Assembly (NCBI RefSeq): GCF_018531465.1 | Contig: NZ_JAHDTF010000036.1 | Location: forward strand, 1 to 64,000 | DNA length: 64,000 nucleotides | DNA from: Sphaerisporangium fuscum | GTDB lineage: Bacteria; Actinomycetota; Actinomycetes; Streptosporangiales; Streptosporangiaceae | Reading direction: 5' to 3' | Part shown: positions 6,267 through 15,562 of the stretch, piece by piece | Numbering within the stretch: the stretch's first letter is position 1 | How the letters are laid out: each line of letters opens with the position of its first letter | Made by a program: the position numbers and the translations under genes | The notes under the pieces: model-generated | What the model was told of the DNA's origin: nothing | Databases searched by the model: none | Seen by the model: the letters and a program-made list of their open reading frames with translations, nothing else

Positions 6267-7939
6267 CCAACCCCAACGACCGCAACATCCCCCGCGCCGT
6301 CCGAGCAGCCATGCCCCTGGCCATGGAGGTGATCGAGGAGGCGTGCAAGGCCAACGGGGTCTGTCTGCGCCCGGTGGTGCTCAAGCGCATCGACACCGCC
6401 ACCGGCAAGGCCGAATACGTCAACGTCCCCTGCGGCGCCACCCTCGAAGCCAAGTGCGAACCGTGCGCCAAGCGAGCCGTGCAGCTCCGCAAGGCCCAAG
6501 CCCGCGAGGGCTGGCACCTGGAAGCCGAACCGGTCGCCGAACGCGACGCCCCGACCGAACGTCAGCTCTGGCTCGTCGAAGAACGCGCCGACGCCGAAGA
6601 ACTCCGGGAGTTAGCCGAACAGGCCGGCGGAGACCTCGCCGTCTGGGACGAGGTCATCACCACCCTGGAGAGCGAGCTCGCCGACTCCGGAGTGCGGGGC
6701 AGCGTCCTGCCTGGCGAGAGCAAGCCCCGCCGGGTCCGCTCGACCCGTCGCCGACAGGACGCCCCGGATCTGCCCAAGCGGCAGCGGGAGAACCGCACCG
6801 TTGGACGCACCTACACCGCCCCCGACGGCAGGGTCTACCGACCATCGCTGTTCATCACCCTCACCTGCGACACCTACGGCAAGGTCCGCCACGACGGCAC
6901 CCCCGTCGACCCCTCGACCTACGACTACGTTCGCGCCGCCCGCGACGCGATCCACTTCCCCAAGCTGGTCGACCGGTTCGTGCAGAACCTCCGCCGCGTC
7001 GCCGGATACGACGTGCAGTACTTCGCCACGGTCGAACCCCAAAAGCGGCTGGCTCCGCATCTCCACATGGCAGTCCGCGGCACCATCCCGAAAGCCGACG
7101 TGCGGGCGGTGGCAGCCGCGACCTATCACCAAGTGTGGTGGCCACCATGTGACGAGGTCCGGTTCGAGGGCGAACACCTGCCCGTGTGGGCCGGCGACGA
7201 GAACGCCGACGAGCGGGAGGACGGGCAGGCCGGCGACTACCTTGACCCCGAAACCGGCGAAGTCCTGCCCACCTGGGAACAAGCCCTCGACCTGCTCGAC
7301 GCCGACCAGGACGCCGAACCGCTGCACGTGGTCCGCCTCGGCCCCCAGATCGACATCCAGGGCGTGTTCGCCGGTTCGGCCGGGGCCGACAAGGGGCTGT
7401 ACTACCTGACCAAGTACCTCACCAAGTCCCTGTCGGACTGCTACCAGGCCACCAGCGACGCCCAGCGGGCGCACCTGGAACGGCTCATGACCGTGCTCCG
7501 CTACGAGCCCTGCGCGCCGACGTGCCCGAACTGGCTGCGCTACGGCATCCAGCCCAAAGGCGCCAAACCCGGCATGCGGCCCGGATCCTGCCGGGGCAAG
7601 GCACACAAGCCCGAACACCTCGGCTACGCCGGACGCCGCGTCCTGGTCTCCCGCAAGTGGTCGGGCAAGACCCTCGCCGAACACAAGCAGGACCGACGCG
7701 CCTGGGTCCTGGAACAGCTCGGCCTCTCGGCAACCGACGACCCGGCCGAACCCGTCGACCCGTACCGGTACATCTGGCGACCGGTCACCTCGGCCGATCG
7801 CGGCGTGCCCCCTCGCGCGAAACGGCTCCTGGATGAGCTGGCCAAACGCCACCAATGGCGGGCGGCGCTCAAACAAGCCCAAGCCAGAGCAGACGGACAC
7901 CCCAACGCAGATCTTTCGGCAGTGCAGGAGGCGGCGTGA
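6263..7939 (+). CDS. RepSA-type rolling-circle replication initiator
   Basis: 558 residues. HUH-endonuclease motifs are visible: motif 1 FITLTCDTYG near residue 196, motif 2 HLHMAVRG near 265, and the tyrosine region KGLYYLTKYLTKSL near 375-390. A four-cysteine cluster (CGATLEAKCEPC, near residue 53-65) and CAPTCPNW near 416 suggest zinc binding. It nicks the element's double-strand origin and begins rolling-circle replication of the excised circle, which is needed for AICE transfer. Start GTG 6263 is fixed by overlap with the zinc-ribbon gene. The downstream xis is translationally coupled to it. Confidence 0.88.
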   Translation: MTNPNDRNIPRAVRAAMPLAMEVIEEACKANGVCLRPVVLKRIDTATGKAEYVNVPCGATLEAKCEPCAKRAVQLRKAQAREGWHLEAEPVAERDAPTERQLWLVEERADAEELRELAEQAGGDLAVWDEVITTLESELADSGVRGSVLPGESKPRRVRSTRRRQDAPDLPKRQRENRTVGRTYTAPDGRVYRPSLFITLTCDTYGKVRHDGTPVDPSTYDYVRAARDAIHFPKLVDRFVQNLRRVAGYDVQYFATVEPQKRLAPHLHMAVRGTIPKADVRAVAAATYHQVWWPPCDEVRFEGEHLPVWAGDENADEREDGQAGDYLDPETGEVLPTWEQALDLLDADQDAEPLHVVRLGPQIDIQGVFAGSAGADKGLYYLTKYLTKSLSDCYQATSDAQRAHLERLMTVLRYEPCAPTCPNWLRYGIQPKGAKPGMRPGSCRGKAHKPEHLGYAGRRVLVSRKWSGKTLAEHKQDRRAWVLEQLGLSATDDPAEPVDPYRYIWRPVTSADRGVPPRAKRLLDELAKRHQWRAALKQAQARADGHPNADLSAVQEAA

Positions 7940-8142
7940 GCGTGGAAAAGCTGTTCTACCGTCCCAACGAGGCGGCCATCGCCCTCGGCATCAGCCGTAC
8001 AGCCGTCTTCCGGCTGATCAAGACCGGTGAGCTTCAGTCGATCAAGCGGGAAGGGTACCGCCTGCTCCCTGCCTGGGCGCTTCGCGACTACGCCCGTGCC
8101 CTGGAGGCTGAAGCCGGTCTTACACACCGTGAGGTGGCCTGA
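7936..8142 (+). CDS. xis: Excisionase (MerR-type HTH, DNA-binding)
   Basis: 68 residues from GTG 7936, overlapping the rep stop by four bases; longer frames lie inside rep. The fold is the helix-turn-helix excisionase type (RPNEAAIALGISRTAVFRLIKTG then a wing ending in LLPAWALRDY). It bends DNA at the attachment sites so the integrase can excise the element. Its stop overlaps the integrase ATG, so the two are made together. Confidence 0.88.
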   Translation: MSVEKLFYRPNEAAIALGISRTAVFRLIKTGELQSIKREGYRLLPAWALRDYARALEAEAGLTHREVA

Positions 8143-9491
8143 TGGGAGCGCGTAAGCCTAACGGCCGGTCATCCATCTATCTCGGCAATGACGGCTACTG
8201 GCACGGCTGGGTCGTGGTCGGCACCAAGCCGGACGGCTCCCCCGATCGCCGGCACCGAATGGCCAAGACAGAAGCCGAGGTGACGCGCAAGGTTCGAGAA
8301 CTGGAGGGCAAGCGGGAAACGGGGCACGTCAGCAAGCCCGGCCGGGTTCCCACCGTCGCCGAGTGGATGGCCGAATATCTCGACGTCATCTGCGAGCGCC
8401 TCGTGACCTCCGGCAAGCTGGCTCCCCGCACCCTGGAGGACTACCGCTCCAAGACGCGGCACTGGGTCATCCCCCTGCTCGGCCGTCACCGCCTCGACAA
8501 GCTCGCGCCTGAGCACCTGGACCAGGCGTACGCGTCGATGATCGAACAGGGTCTGTCCTCAAGCACGGTGCTCAAGATCCATCGGATCCTGTCGCGAGCA
8601 CTGAAGATCGCCGTACGTCGGAGAAAGATCACCACGAACGTGGCGACGCTGATCGACGCACCGGTGGCGAACGATCCCGACATCGAACCGCTGAGCCGCG
8701 AGGAGGCGCGGAGAATTCTGGAGGCCGCGAAAACTCGGCGTAACGGAGCACGGTGGTCGGTCGCCCTCTCGCTAGGCATCCGCCAGGGCGAAGCGCTCGG
8801 GCTGCGGTGGTCCTTCTTGGACCTCGACACCGGAGTGATCAAGGCTTGGTATCAGGTCCAGCGTCGTCCCTGGGAGCACGGCTGCGACGATCCCCACACC
8901 TGCGGCAAGGAGTGGCATCGCTGGCCCTGTAAGAAGCGCTGCGGCGAGCACAAGCACCGCAAGGACTGCCCGGAGGGGTGCAAGGCGCGGGGACACCTCT
9001 GCCCGACCCGTACATGCCCGAAGGACTGCACCGGTCACGCGGAGCGCTGCCCACAACGGCATGGGGGCGGCCTCGTCTTTCGGCAGCGGAAGGGTAAGAG
9101 CCGGCTGACCCTCCAGTGCCCGCCGGAACTGCTGCCCATCCTGCGGGCTCACGGCGAGTGGCAGGCGGGCGAGCGAGAGAAGGCGGGTGACCTTTGGGAG
9201 GATCATGACCTCGTCTTCGCGACGCAGCGGGGGAGACCCATGGAGCGGAGCGAGGACTACAAGGTGTGGAAATCCATCCTCAAGGCGGCCGGTGTCCGTG
9301 ATGCTCGGCTCCACGACGCCCGGCACACCGCCGCTACGCTCCTCTTGGAACAGGGTGTGCACATCCGCGTCGTCCAAGAGATCCTCGGGCACGCGCGGGT
9401 CACCACGACCGAGCGGTACACCCACGTGGCCGGCGCCCTGATGCGGGACGCGAGTGAGCGTATGGGGTCGGCTCTCTGGGGCGATGGATAG
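8142..9491 (+). CDS. int: Tyrosine site-specific integrase
   Basis: 449 residues. N-terminal AP2-like arm (about 15-60), SAM-like core-binding domain (about 70-160), and catalytic domain (about 180-445). Active-site residues: Arg in RQGEALGLRW near 214, HxxR in HDARHTAA near 391-396, His in LGHARVTTT near 416 and the nucleophile Tyr in RYTHVAG near 426. Between the first Arg box and HxxR there is a Cys/His-rich insert (about residues 245-308) with many CxxxC and HxxxC pairs, which probably binds zinc; similar inserts occur in other AICE integrases. It integrates the element into the neighbouring tRNA-Ser gene. Confidence 0.92.
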   Translation: MGARKPNGRSSIYLGNDGYWHGWVVVGTKPDGSPDRRHRMAKTEAEVTRKVRELEGKRETGHVSKPGRVPTVAEWMAEYLDVICERLVTSGKLAPRTLEDYRSKTRHWVIPLLGRHRLDKLAPEHLDQAYASMIEQGLSSSTVLKIHRILSRALKIAVRRRKITTNVATLIDAPVANDPDIEPLSREEARRILEAAKTRRNGARWSVALSLGIRQGEALGLRWSFLDLDTGVIKAWYQVQRRPWEHGCDDPHTCGKEWHRWPCKKRCGEHKHRKDCPEGCKARGHLCPTRTCPKDCTGHAERCPQRHGGGLVFRQRKGKSRLTLQCPPELLPILRAHGEWQAGEREKAGDLWEDHDLVFATQRGRPMERSEDYKVWKSILKAAGVRDARLHDARHTAATLLLEQGVHIRVVQEILGHARVTTTERYTHVAGALMRDASERMGSALWGDG

Positions 9492-9548
9492 CCCTCGGCG
9501 AGCAACTGCAACTAGAACTGCAACTACGGCCCTCCAGAGGCACCAGAA

Positions 9549-9579
9549 AGGCCCTCCCCCGAAACTCGGGAGAGGGCCT
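9549..9579 (+). terminator. Hairpin terminator after int
   Basis: Outer arms AGGCCCTC (9549-9556) and its complement (9572-9579), extended inside by CCCGA/TCGGG (9558-9562 and 9566-9570) around an AAC loop. It lies between the integrase and the convergent tRNA gene and probably serves both. Confidence 0.8.
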
Positions 9580-9588
9580 CTGAAGTGC

Positions 9589-9677
9589 GGAGGCTCGGGG
9601 ATTTGAACCCCGGATGGGCTGTAGACCCAAACCGCATTAGCAGTGCGGCGCCATAGACCTGACTAGGCGAAGCCTCC
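9589..9677 (-). tRNA. tRNA-Ser (anticodon GCU)
   Basis: 89 bases, class II with a long variable arm. Acceptor strands GGAGGCT and AGCCTCC pair fully; the anticodon stem CCGCA/TGCGG encloses CTGCTAA with anticodon GCT; the T-loop GGTTCAAATCC is present. The CCA end is not encoded directly. The 3' end faces the integrase, making this the attachment gene of the element. Confidence 0.95.
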
Positions 9678-9839
9678 TGGTAGCCATGATCGGCTTGGTG
9701 GTAGCCCGACTGGCTCAGCACAGAGTACCGGCCTTGATGCTGGGCGGCAAAGTGGATTGGGCGTGGCGATCCAAGACATCGGCGGAAGGTCGCGGATCCC
9801 CTGGCTGGAAGGGCTTCGCCCACCAGGTGGGAGAGGTTT

Positions 9840-9880
9840 CCCACACCCTGTGTCCACAGGCTGTGGACACAGGGTGTGGG
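9840..9880. repeat. 41-base near-perfect palindrome
   Basis: Two 20-base arms (9840-9859 and 9861-9880) are exact reverse complements with a single G between them. It lies in the 287-base interval between yceI (minus strand) and the tRNA-Ser gene, which otherwise shows no gene. It could act as terminator for yceI, or as a protein-binding site. Confidence 0.8.
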
Positions 9881-9964
9881 CGGCCCGGCCGCCGCAGGCG
9901 GGGTTCGCCCGCCGGGTACGGCGGATGCGCGGCCGCCCTTCGGCATGCTGCGCATGGCCCCCGG

Positions 9965-10528
9965 TCAGGCGCGGCGGGTGGCCTCGCCCTCGATCTCGAT
10001 CTTGATCTTCTTGCCGACCAGGACGCCGCCGGTCTCCAGGGCGACGTTCCAGGTCAGGCCGAACTCCTCGCGATCGATCTCCGTCTCGATGGAATAGCCG
10101 AAGAGCTCCGCGCCCCACGGGTTGGTGCCGGCGCCGCCGTACTCGACCTTGAGGGTGACCTCCTTGGTGACGTCACGGATGGTGAGGTCGCCCAGGACCA
10201 CGAGCTCGTCGCCGGAGTGGCTGACGACCTTGGTGCTGCGGAAGGTGATCTCCGGGAACTTCTCGGCGGAGAGGAAGTCGTCGCCCTTCAGGTGGTTGTC
10301 ACGGTCGAGGTTGCCGGTCTCGATGCTCGCGGTCTTGATCGTGACCTCGGCGGACGACTCGAGGGGGTTCTCGGCGATGGTGACGCTTCCCGAGAAGTCG
10401 CCGAAGTAGCCGCGGACCTTGCTCACCATCATGTGCTTGGCGACGAACCCGATGCGGGTGTGCGCGACATCCAGGTCGAAGGTGCCGGTGGTCGGGATCG
10501 TCAGACCTTCCCAGGTGCGAGTGCTCAT
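9965..10528 (-). CDS. YceI family protein
   Basis: 187 residues from the second of two near ATG codons (GGAG lies 6 bases before it). The fold is the YceI lipocalin-like barrel: FDLDVAHTRIGFVAKHMMVSKVRGYFGDFSG at the start and the repeated pattern of alternating strands after. Family members bind isoprenoid-like lipids; in actinomycetes the role is not settled. No signal peptide, so it is cytosolic. The divergent MarR gene next door probably controls it, as often seen for this pair. Confidence 0.9.
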   Translation of the reverse strand: MSTRTWEGLTIPTTGTFDLDVAHTRIGFVAKHMMVSKVRGYFGDFSGSVTIAENPLESSAEVTIKTASIETGNLDRDNHLKGDDFLSAEKFPEITFRSTKVVSHSGDELVVLGDLTIRDVTKEVTLKVEYGGAGTNPWGAELFGYSIETEIDREEFGLTWNVALETGGVLVGKKIKIEIEGEATRRA

Positions 10529-10590
10529 TTCCATCTCCGTGACTGAGGTAGTTGCCGTGCGGATGTTCGCTGCAACAGATGTCTACCTGA

Positions 10591-10600
10591 GGAATATTCC
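10591..10600. promoter_or_regulatory. Putative MarR operator between yceI and marR
   Basis: A 10-base perfect palindrome GGAATATTCC in the 98-base divergent region, A/T-rich by local standards. MarR proteins usually bind such short palindromes in the shared promoter. Confidence 0.4.
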
Positions 10601-10626
10601 ACTCGTCAACTAACGTCATCTAGACT

Positions 10627-11107
10627 GTGAACGTGATCCCAACCGACGACCCCAGGCTCACCGCGATGGGCCTGCTCGCCGAGGTCTACACCGGCCTTTC
10701 GGGCAAGATGAGCGCCGCCTTCGCCCAGTCCGGGTTGTCCGAAATCGACTTCGAGACCCTGATCCGCCTCGGCCGGTCCCCCCGCCGTGCCCTGCGCATG
10801 AGCGACCTCGCCGCCCAGACCTCGCTGTCCACCAGCGGTGTGACGCGTGTCGTCGACCGGCTGGAGCGCGAGGGACTGGTGGAGCGCATCGCCTGTGCCA
10901 GCGACCGCCGCGCGTCCTACGCCACGCTCACCGATGCCGGCATGGCGCGGCTGGAGGCCGTGCTGCCGAAGCACCTGGAGGACATCGAGGAGTGGTTCAC
11001 GGGCCTGCTCACCTCCGAGCAGCTCGAGACGCTGCTGGACACCTTGCGGCTCATCCGCGACGTCGTACGGCCCTGCGCGACCGCGGGCGCTTCCGTGCCC
11101 GGGGAGG

Positions 11108-11127
<20 letters not shown>
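10627..11127 (+). CDS. MarR-family regulator
   Basis: 166 residues from GTG 10627. Winged helix with RMSDLAAQTSLSTSGVTRVVDRLEREGLVER (about 57-88) and the wing SDRRASYATLTDAG, flanked by dimerisation helices. Binds a small phenolic or lipid ligand in most relatives. Divergent from yceI. Its last 20 bases overlap the end of the convergent acyl-CoA synthetase gene. Confidence 0.9.
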
Positions 11128-12703
<1,576 letters not shown>

Positions 12704-12772
12704 CAGTACCACCTCCGGCTTCCGAGTCTGATCCGGCGCCCGGCCGGCGACAAGGTTCGGCCCGCGGAGGCG

Positions 12773-13297
12773 TCACAAGGGGGCCTGTACGGGAATCTCC
12801 GGCTGCCTGGGCTCGACGACCACCAGATCACCCCGGAGCTTCGCCATCGCCCGCGAGACCGTGCTCTTGACGGTGCCGATGCTGATCCCGAGCGCTCTGG
12901 CGATCTCGAGCTCGCTCATGTCCTCGTAGTAGCGCAGGACGATCGCCATGCGCTGCCGGGTGGGCAGCCGGTTGATGGCCTCTTCCAGCAGTTCGTGGAT
13001 CTCCGAGGCGCTCGGGCCGTCCCGGACCGGGGTCTCCGGGAGTTCCTCCGAGGGGTACTCCTCCAGCTTCCGCCGCCGCCACCAGGAGATGTTGATGTTG
13101 ACCATGGCCCGGCGCACGTACCCGTCGAGGGAGGCCCGGTCGTTGATGCGGTCCCAGGCGAGATACGTCTTGGCCAGGGCGGCCTGGAGGAGGTCTTCGG
13201 CGTCCGCGGGCTGGCCCGTCAGCTGGTAGGCCACGCGCAACAGTGCGGGACCGCGGGCGACGACGTACTCGCGGAACTCCTCGTCTTTACCGCTCAT
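12773..13297 (-). CDS. RNA polymerase sigma factor, SigE-type ECF family
   Basis: 174 residues from ATG 13297, where GGTGATC precedes; starts at 13327 or further out are possible. Sigma-2 region (FREYVVARGPALLRVAYQLTGQPADAEDLLQAALAKTYLAW) and sigma-4 region (RLPTRQRMAIVLRYYEDMSELEIARALGISIGTVKSTVSRAMAKL) are complete. This is the SigE-family ECF group common in actinobacteria; no anti-sigma gene lies beside it. Transcribed away from the RlpA-like gene. Confidence 0.9.
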   Translation of the reverse strand: MSGKDEEFREYVVARGPALLRVAYQLTGQPADAEDLLQAALAKTYLAWDRINDRASLDGYVRRAMVNINISWWRRRKLEEYPSEELPETPVRDGPSASEIHELLEEAINRLPTRQRMAIVLRYYEDMSELEIARALGISIGTVKSTVSRAMAKLRGDLVVVEPRQPEIPVQAPL

Positions 13298-13588
13298 GCG
13301 ATCACCGGTGCCGTGACGAAGGGCCATGATTCGTTCGGATCTCGAGGTCAGAATCGCAGCCGGACCGCATAAAGCGGCTGAACCTTCATCCAGGTTTCGC
13401 TCCGCCAACGGCAAAGATCGTTACAGTCGGGTGGCACGTGGAGGCGGCGACTACTTCATCCGGGAGTGGGTAATTTGCTACCCGCACCGGCGCGGGAGGA
13501 ATTCTTCGTCCCGTCCGGGGCGCTTGTCATCGGCGAACCATGTGACGCTGTCACCGAGCAGTTCTCAGGGCGGCGACCAGGAGGGCCG
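13298..13588. other. Divergent intergenic region
   Basis: About 290 bases between the sigma factor and the RlpA-like gene. Longer reading frames here are extensions of the two genes without ribosome binding sites. No clear promoter or operator seen. Confidence 0.4.
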
Positions 13589-14530
13589 ATGAGAGTGGAG
13601 CGTCGCCATGCGCTGGCGTCCGCCGTGCTCGGCCGGAGCACCGTGCCACCGCAGGCGGAGGCGGAGCAACCCCCGCCGTTGACCGGCATCATGGGCGAGA
13701 TCGTCGACGTCAGCCCGCATCTGATCATCGTGGAGAACAGCGACGGCGTCGAGGAGCGTCTGGTCATCGCGCCGTGGGCGACCGCGTGGCACGGCAGGCC
13801 GGTCGCCCCGGCCGACCTGCCCACCGGCGCCCGCGTGGTCGTCCGCGCCCGGCAGTCCGGCCGCGTGGCCGAGCGCGTCTGGGGGGACATCACCCGCGTC
13901 ACCGGCGTGATCGTCTCCCTCGGCGGGGAACGCAGGGACCGCACGATCGAGCTCGACTGCGGCCCGCACCGGGGCAGGCGCACCGTGGTGATCCCGTACG
14001 CCGCCTCCGGCCGCATCAGCGTGCGCTACCCCAAGCTGGAGCCGGGCTACCTCTTCGACGCCATCGGCACCCGAGTGGACGGGGTGACGTTCGCCCAGCT
14101 CCCCGCGACCTCGCAGCCCGCCTACCGTGCCACCGCCGTCCCGCCGCCCCCGCCCGCCTACAGCGGGGTGCAGTCCAGGATCTCCGGTACCGCCGTCTGG
14201 TCGGACGCCTTCGACGACGGCGAGGCGGGGGTGGCGTACCCGATGCTGGAGCGCGCCGACTCCGAGTGCGACGACGCGGGCGTCTCCTGCACCGGGCTTC
14301 CCTATCTCGCCCTCGGTTCGATGCTCCATGTCGGGAACGTGTGCGAGGGGCGGGCCGCGGTGCTGCCGATCGTCGCGTGCGGGTGCGTGGCCGGGCGGTT
14401 CTGCGACCGGTGCGTGGAGTGCGGGACCTCACCTCGGGGACGCGTCGCGGAGCTGTCCCCGGCCTCCTTCGTCGAGCTCGGCGGCGACCTCGTGAAGGGA
14501 TGCTTCAACGCCCGCGTCGGATTGGGATGA
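13589..14530 (+). CDS. RlpA-like double-psi beta-barrel protein
   Basis: 313 residues from ATG 13589 behind AGGAGGG. The N-terminal half has beta-rich repeats (IMGEIVDVSPHLIIVEN and ITRVTGVIVSL), followed by a Pro-rich linker near 180-190. The C-terminal third looks like an RlpA/expansin double-psi barrel: CTGLPYLALGSMLHVGN, then RVAELSPASFVELGG near the end, with six cysteines. No clear signal peptide, although the N-terminus is Ala-rich. Its stop overlaps the next start (ATGA), so it is made with a MauE-like membrane protein, which suggests redox or disulfide chemistry at the membrane. Confidence 0.65.
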   Translation: MRVERRHALASAVLGRSTVPPQAEAEQPPPLTGIMGEIVDVSPHLIIVENSDGVEERLVIAPWATAWHGRPVAPADLPTGARVVVRARQSGRVAERVWGDITRVTGVIVSLGGERRDRTIELDCGPHRGRRTVVIPYAASGRISVRYPKLEPGYLFDAIGTRVDGVTFAQLPATSQPAYRATAVPPPPPAYSGVQSRISGTAVWSDAFDDGEAGVAYPMLERADSECDDAGVSCTGLPYLALGSMLHVGNVCEGRAAVLPIVACGCVAGRFCDRCVECGTSPRGRVAELSPASFVELGGDLVKGCFNARVGLG

Positions 14531-15369
14531 CCGTGAATCTTGAAGTGTTCGCCGCCGCCGCGCTCGGGCTGCTCGTGCTGCTCCTGGTGCTCGGGGGCGC
14601 GGCCAAGCTCGTGACGGCGGGCCGTGACGCCGAGCCCGGCGGCCTCTCGCGCCTCGGCCCGGCGGTGCTGGTGCCGGAGCACTGGCGCAGGTCCATGTTG
14701 ATCCTTTGTGCCGCGGTCGAGTTCGTGCTCGCGCCCGGGCTGCTGTTCACCCGCCATCCGCTGTTCCGGTGGTGGACGGCGCTGTTCTTCGCCGTGGCGA
14801 CCTACGTGCTGGTGGAGCTGCGCCGCCGGCGGCCGGACGCCGGGTGCGGCTGCTTCGGCGAGGCGAGCGGAACCCCGGTGGGCGTCCGCTCGATCGGCCG
14901 GGCCGTCGTGCTGGCGGGGATGGCGGCACTCGTGGCGTTCGTCCCGGTTTCCGGGGCGGATCTGCTCTCGGCGCCCCTGCCGGACCTGGCGCTCGCGCTC
15001 GCGGCCGGGCTGGTAGTGCTGGCCGTGCTGTCTCCGGAGCTGGAGGAGGCGGTCGCGCGCCTTAGGTACCGCGCGCCCTGCGAGCAGCGCCCCGCCTCGC
15101 CCGCCAAGGCGCTCGTCCGCCTGCGGTCCAGCGCCGAGTGGCGATCGCACGAGGCGCTGCTGACGTCCGGGGAGCCGTCGGACAGCTGGCGCGAGCTGTG
15201 CTGGCGGTTCTTCGTCTATCCCGGCCGCACGGCCTCGGGCGCGGAGGCCGACGTGGTCTTCGCGGTCCACCTCAGCGGACGGCGCCCGGCGGTGCGGGCC
15301 GCGGTGGTGGAGTCAGAGGACGCCGGAGGGATTCTCCAGGAATCTATCGGCGTATCGGCTGAACACTAG
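14527..15369 (+). CDS. MauE/DoxX-like membrane protein
   Basis: 280 residues from ATG 14527, coupled to the gene before it. Four to five hydrophobic segments occupy about residues 5-170; the cytoplasmic C-terminal region of about 100 residues is soluble. GCGCFGE near residue 115 is the cysteine motif of the MauE (methylamine utilisation) family, thought to help disulfide formation in the periplasmic partner. The partner here would be the cysteine-containing double-psi barrel protein. Confidence 0.75.
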   Translation: MTVNLEVFAAAALGLLVLLLVLGGAAKLVTAGRDAEPGGLSRLGPAVLVPEHWRRSMLILCAAVEFVLAPGLLFTRHPLFRWWTALFFAVATYVLVELRRRRPDAGCGCFGEASGTPVGVRSIGRAVVLAGMAALVAFVPVSGADLLSAPLPDLALALAAGLVVLAVLSPELEEAVARLRYRAPCEQRPASPAKALVRLRSSAEWRSHEALLTSGEPSDSWRELCWRFFVYPGRTASGAEADVVFAVHLSGRRPAVRAAVVESEDAGGILQESIGVSAEH

Positions 15370-15438
15370 AAAGCGCTATACAACCCGAGCGAGCCCGGCG
15401 ACCGGCCGGTCGGCCGTACGGCGGCGGGCGAGGTCGAT

Positions 15439-15478
15439 CGCGGTGCCGGGCGGGCGAGCCCGGCCGCCCGGCACCGCG
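15439..15478 (+). terminator. Terminator hairpin after the MauE-like gene
   Basis: Perfect 15-base GC-rich arms (15439-15453 and 15464-15478) with a 10-base loop, about 70 bases after the stop. Confidence 0.75.
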
Positions 15479-15485
15479 AATCCGA

Positions 15486-15529
15486 CTCTCTACGGCTCTC
15501 TAGCTTCCCCTCTAGAAAGCCGTAGAGAG
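15486..15529 (-). terminator. Second hairpin, likely terminator of the ATPase gene
   Basis: Perfect 12-base arms CTCTCTACGGCT (15486-15497) and its complement (15518-15529), with CTAG-containing inner bases, 34 bases beyond the stop of the minus-strand ATPase gene. The core CTACGG is also found in the operator-like site upstream of that gene. Confidence 0.65.
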
Positions 15530-15562
15530 GTCAATGACGAGCGCGCCGCCGCGCGAGGGCTC

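Larger units (their letters stand above)
1..9620 (+). mobile_element. AICE (pSAM2-type integrative conjugative element), right part
   Basis: Gene order matches the pSAM2 family: GntR regulator, Pra-like activator, small proteins, FtsK/TraSA translocase, RepSA-type initiator, excisionase and tyrosine integrase, with the integrase ending about 100 bases from the 3' end of a tRNA-Ser gene on the opposite strand. The tRNA 3' end therefore carries the right attachment core. No second copy of the tRNA 3' sequence is visible between 1 and 147, so the left end is outside the window. Boundaries are approximate. Confidence 0.85.
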
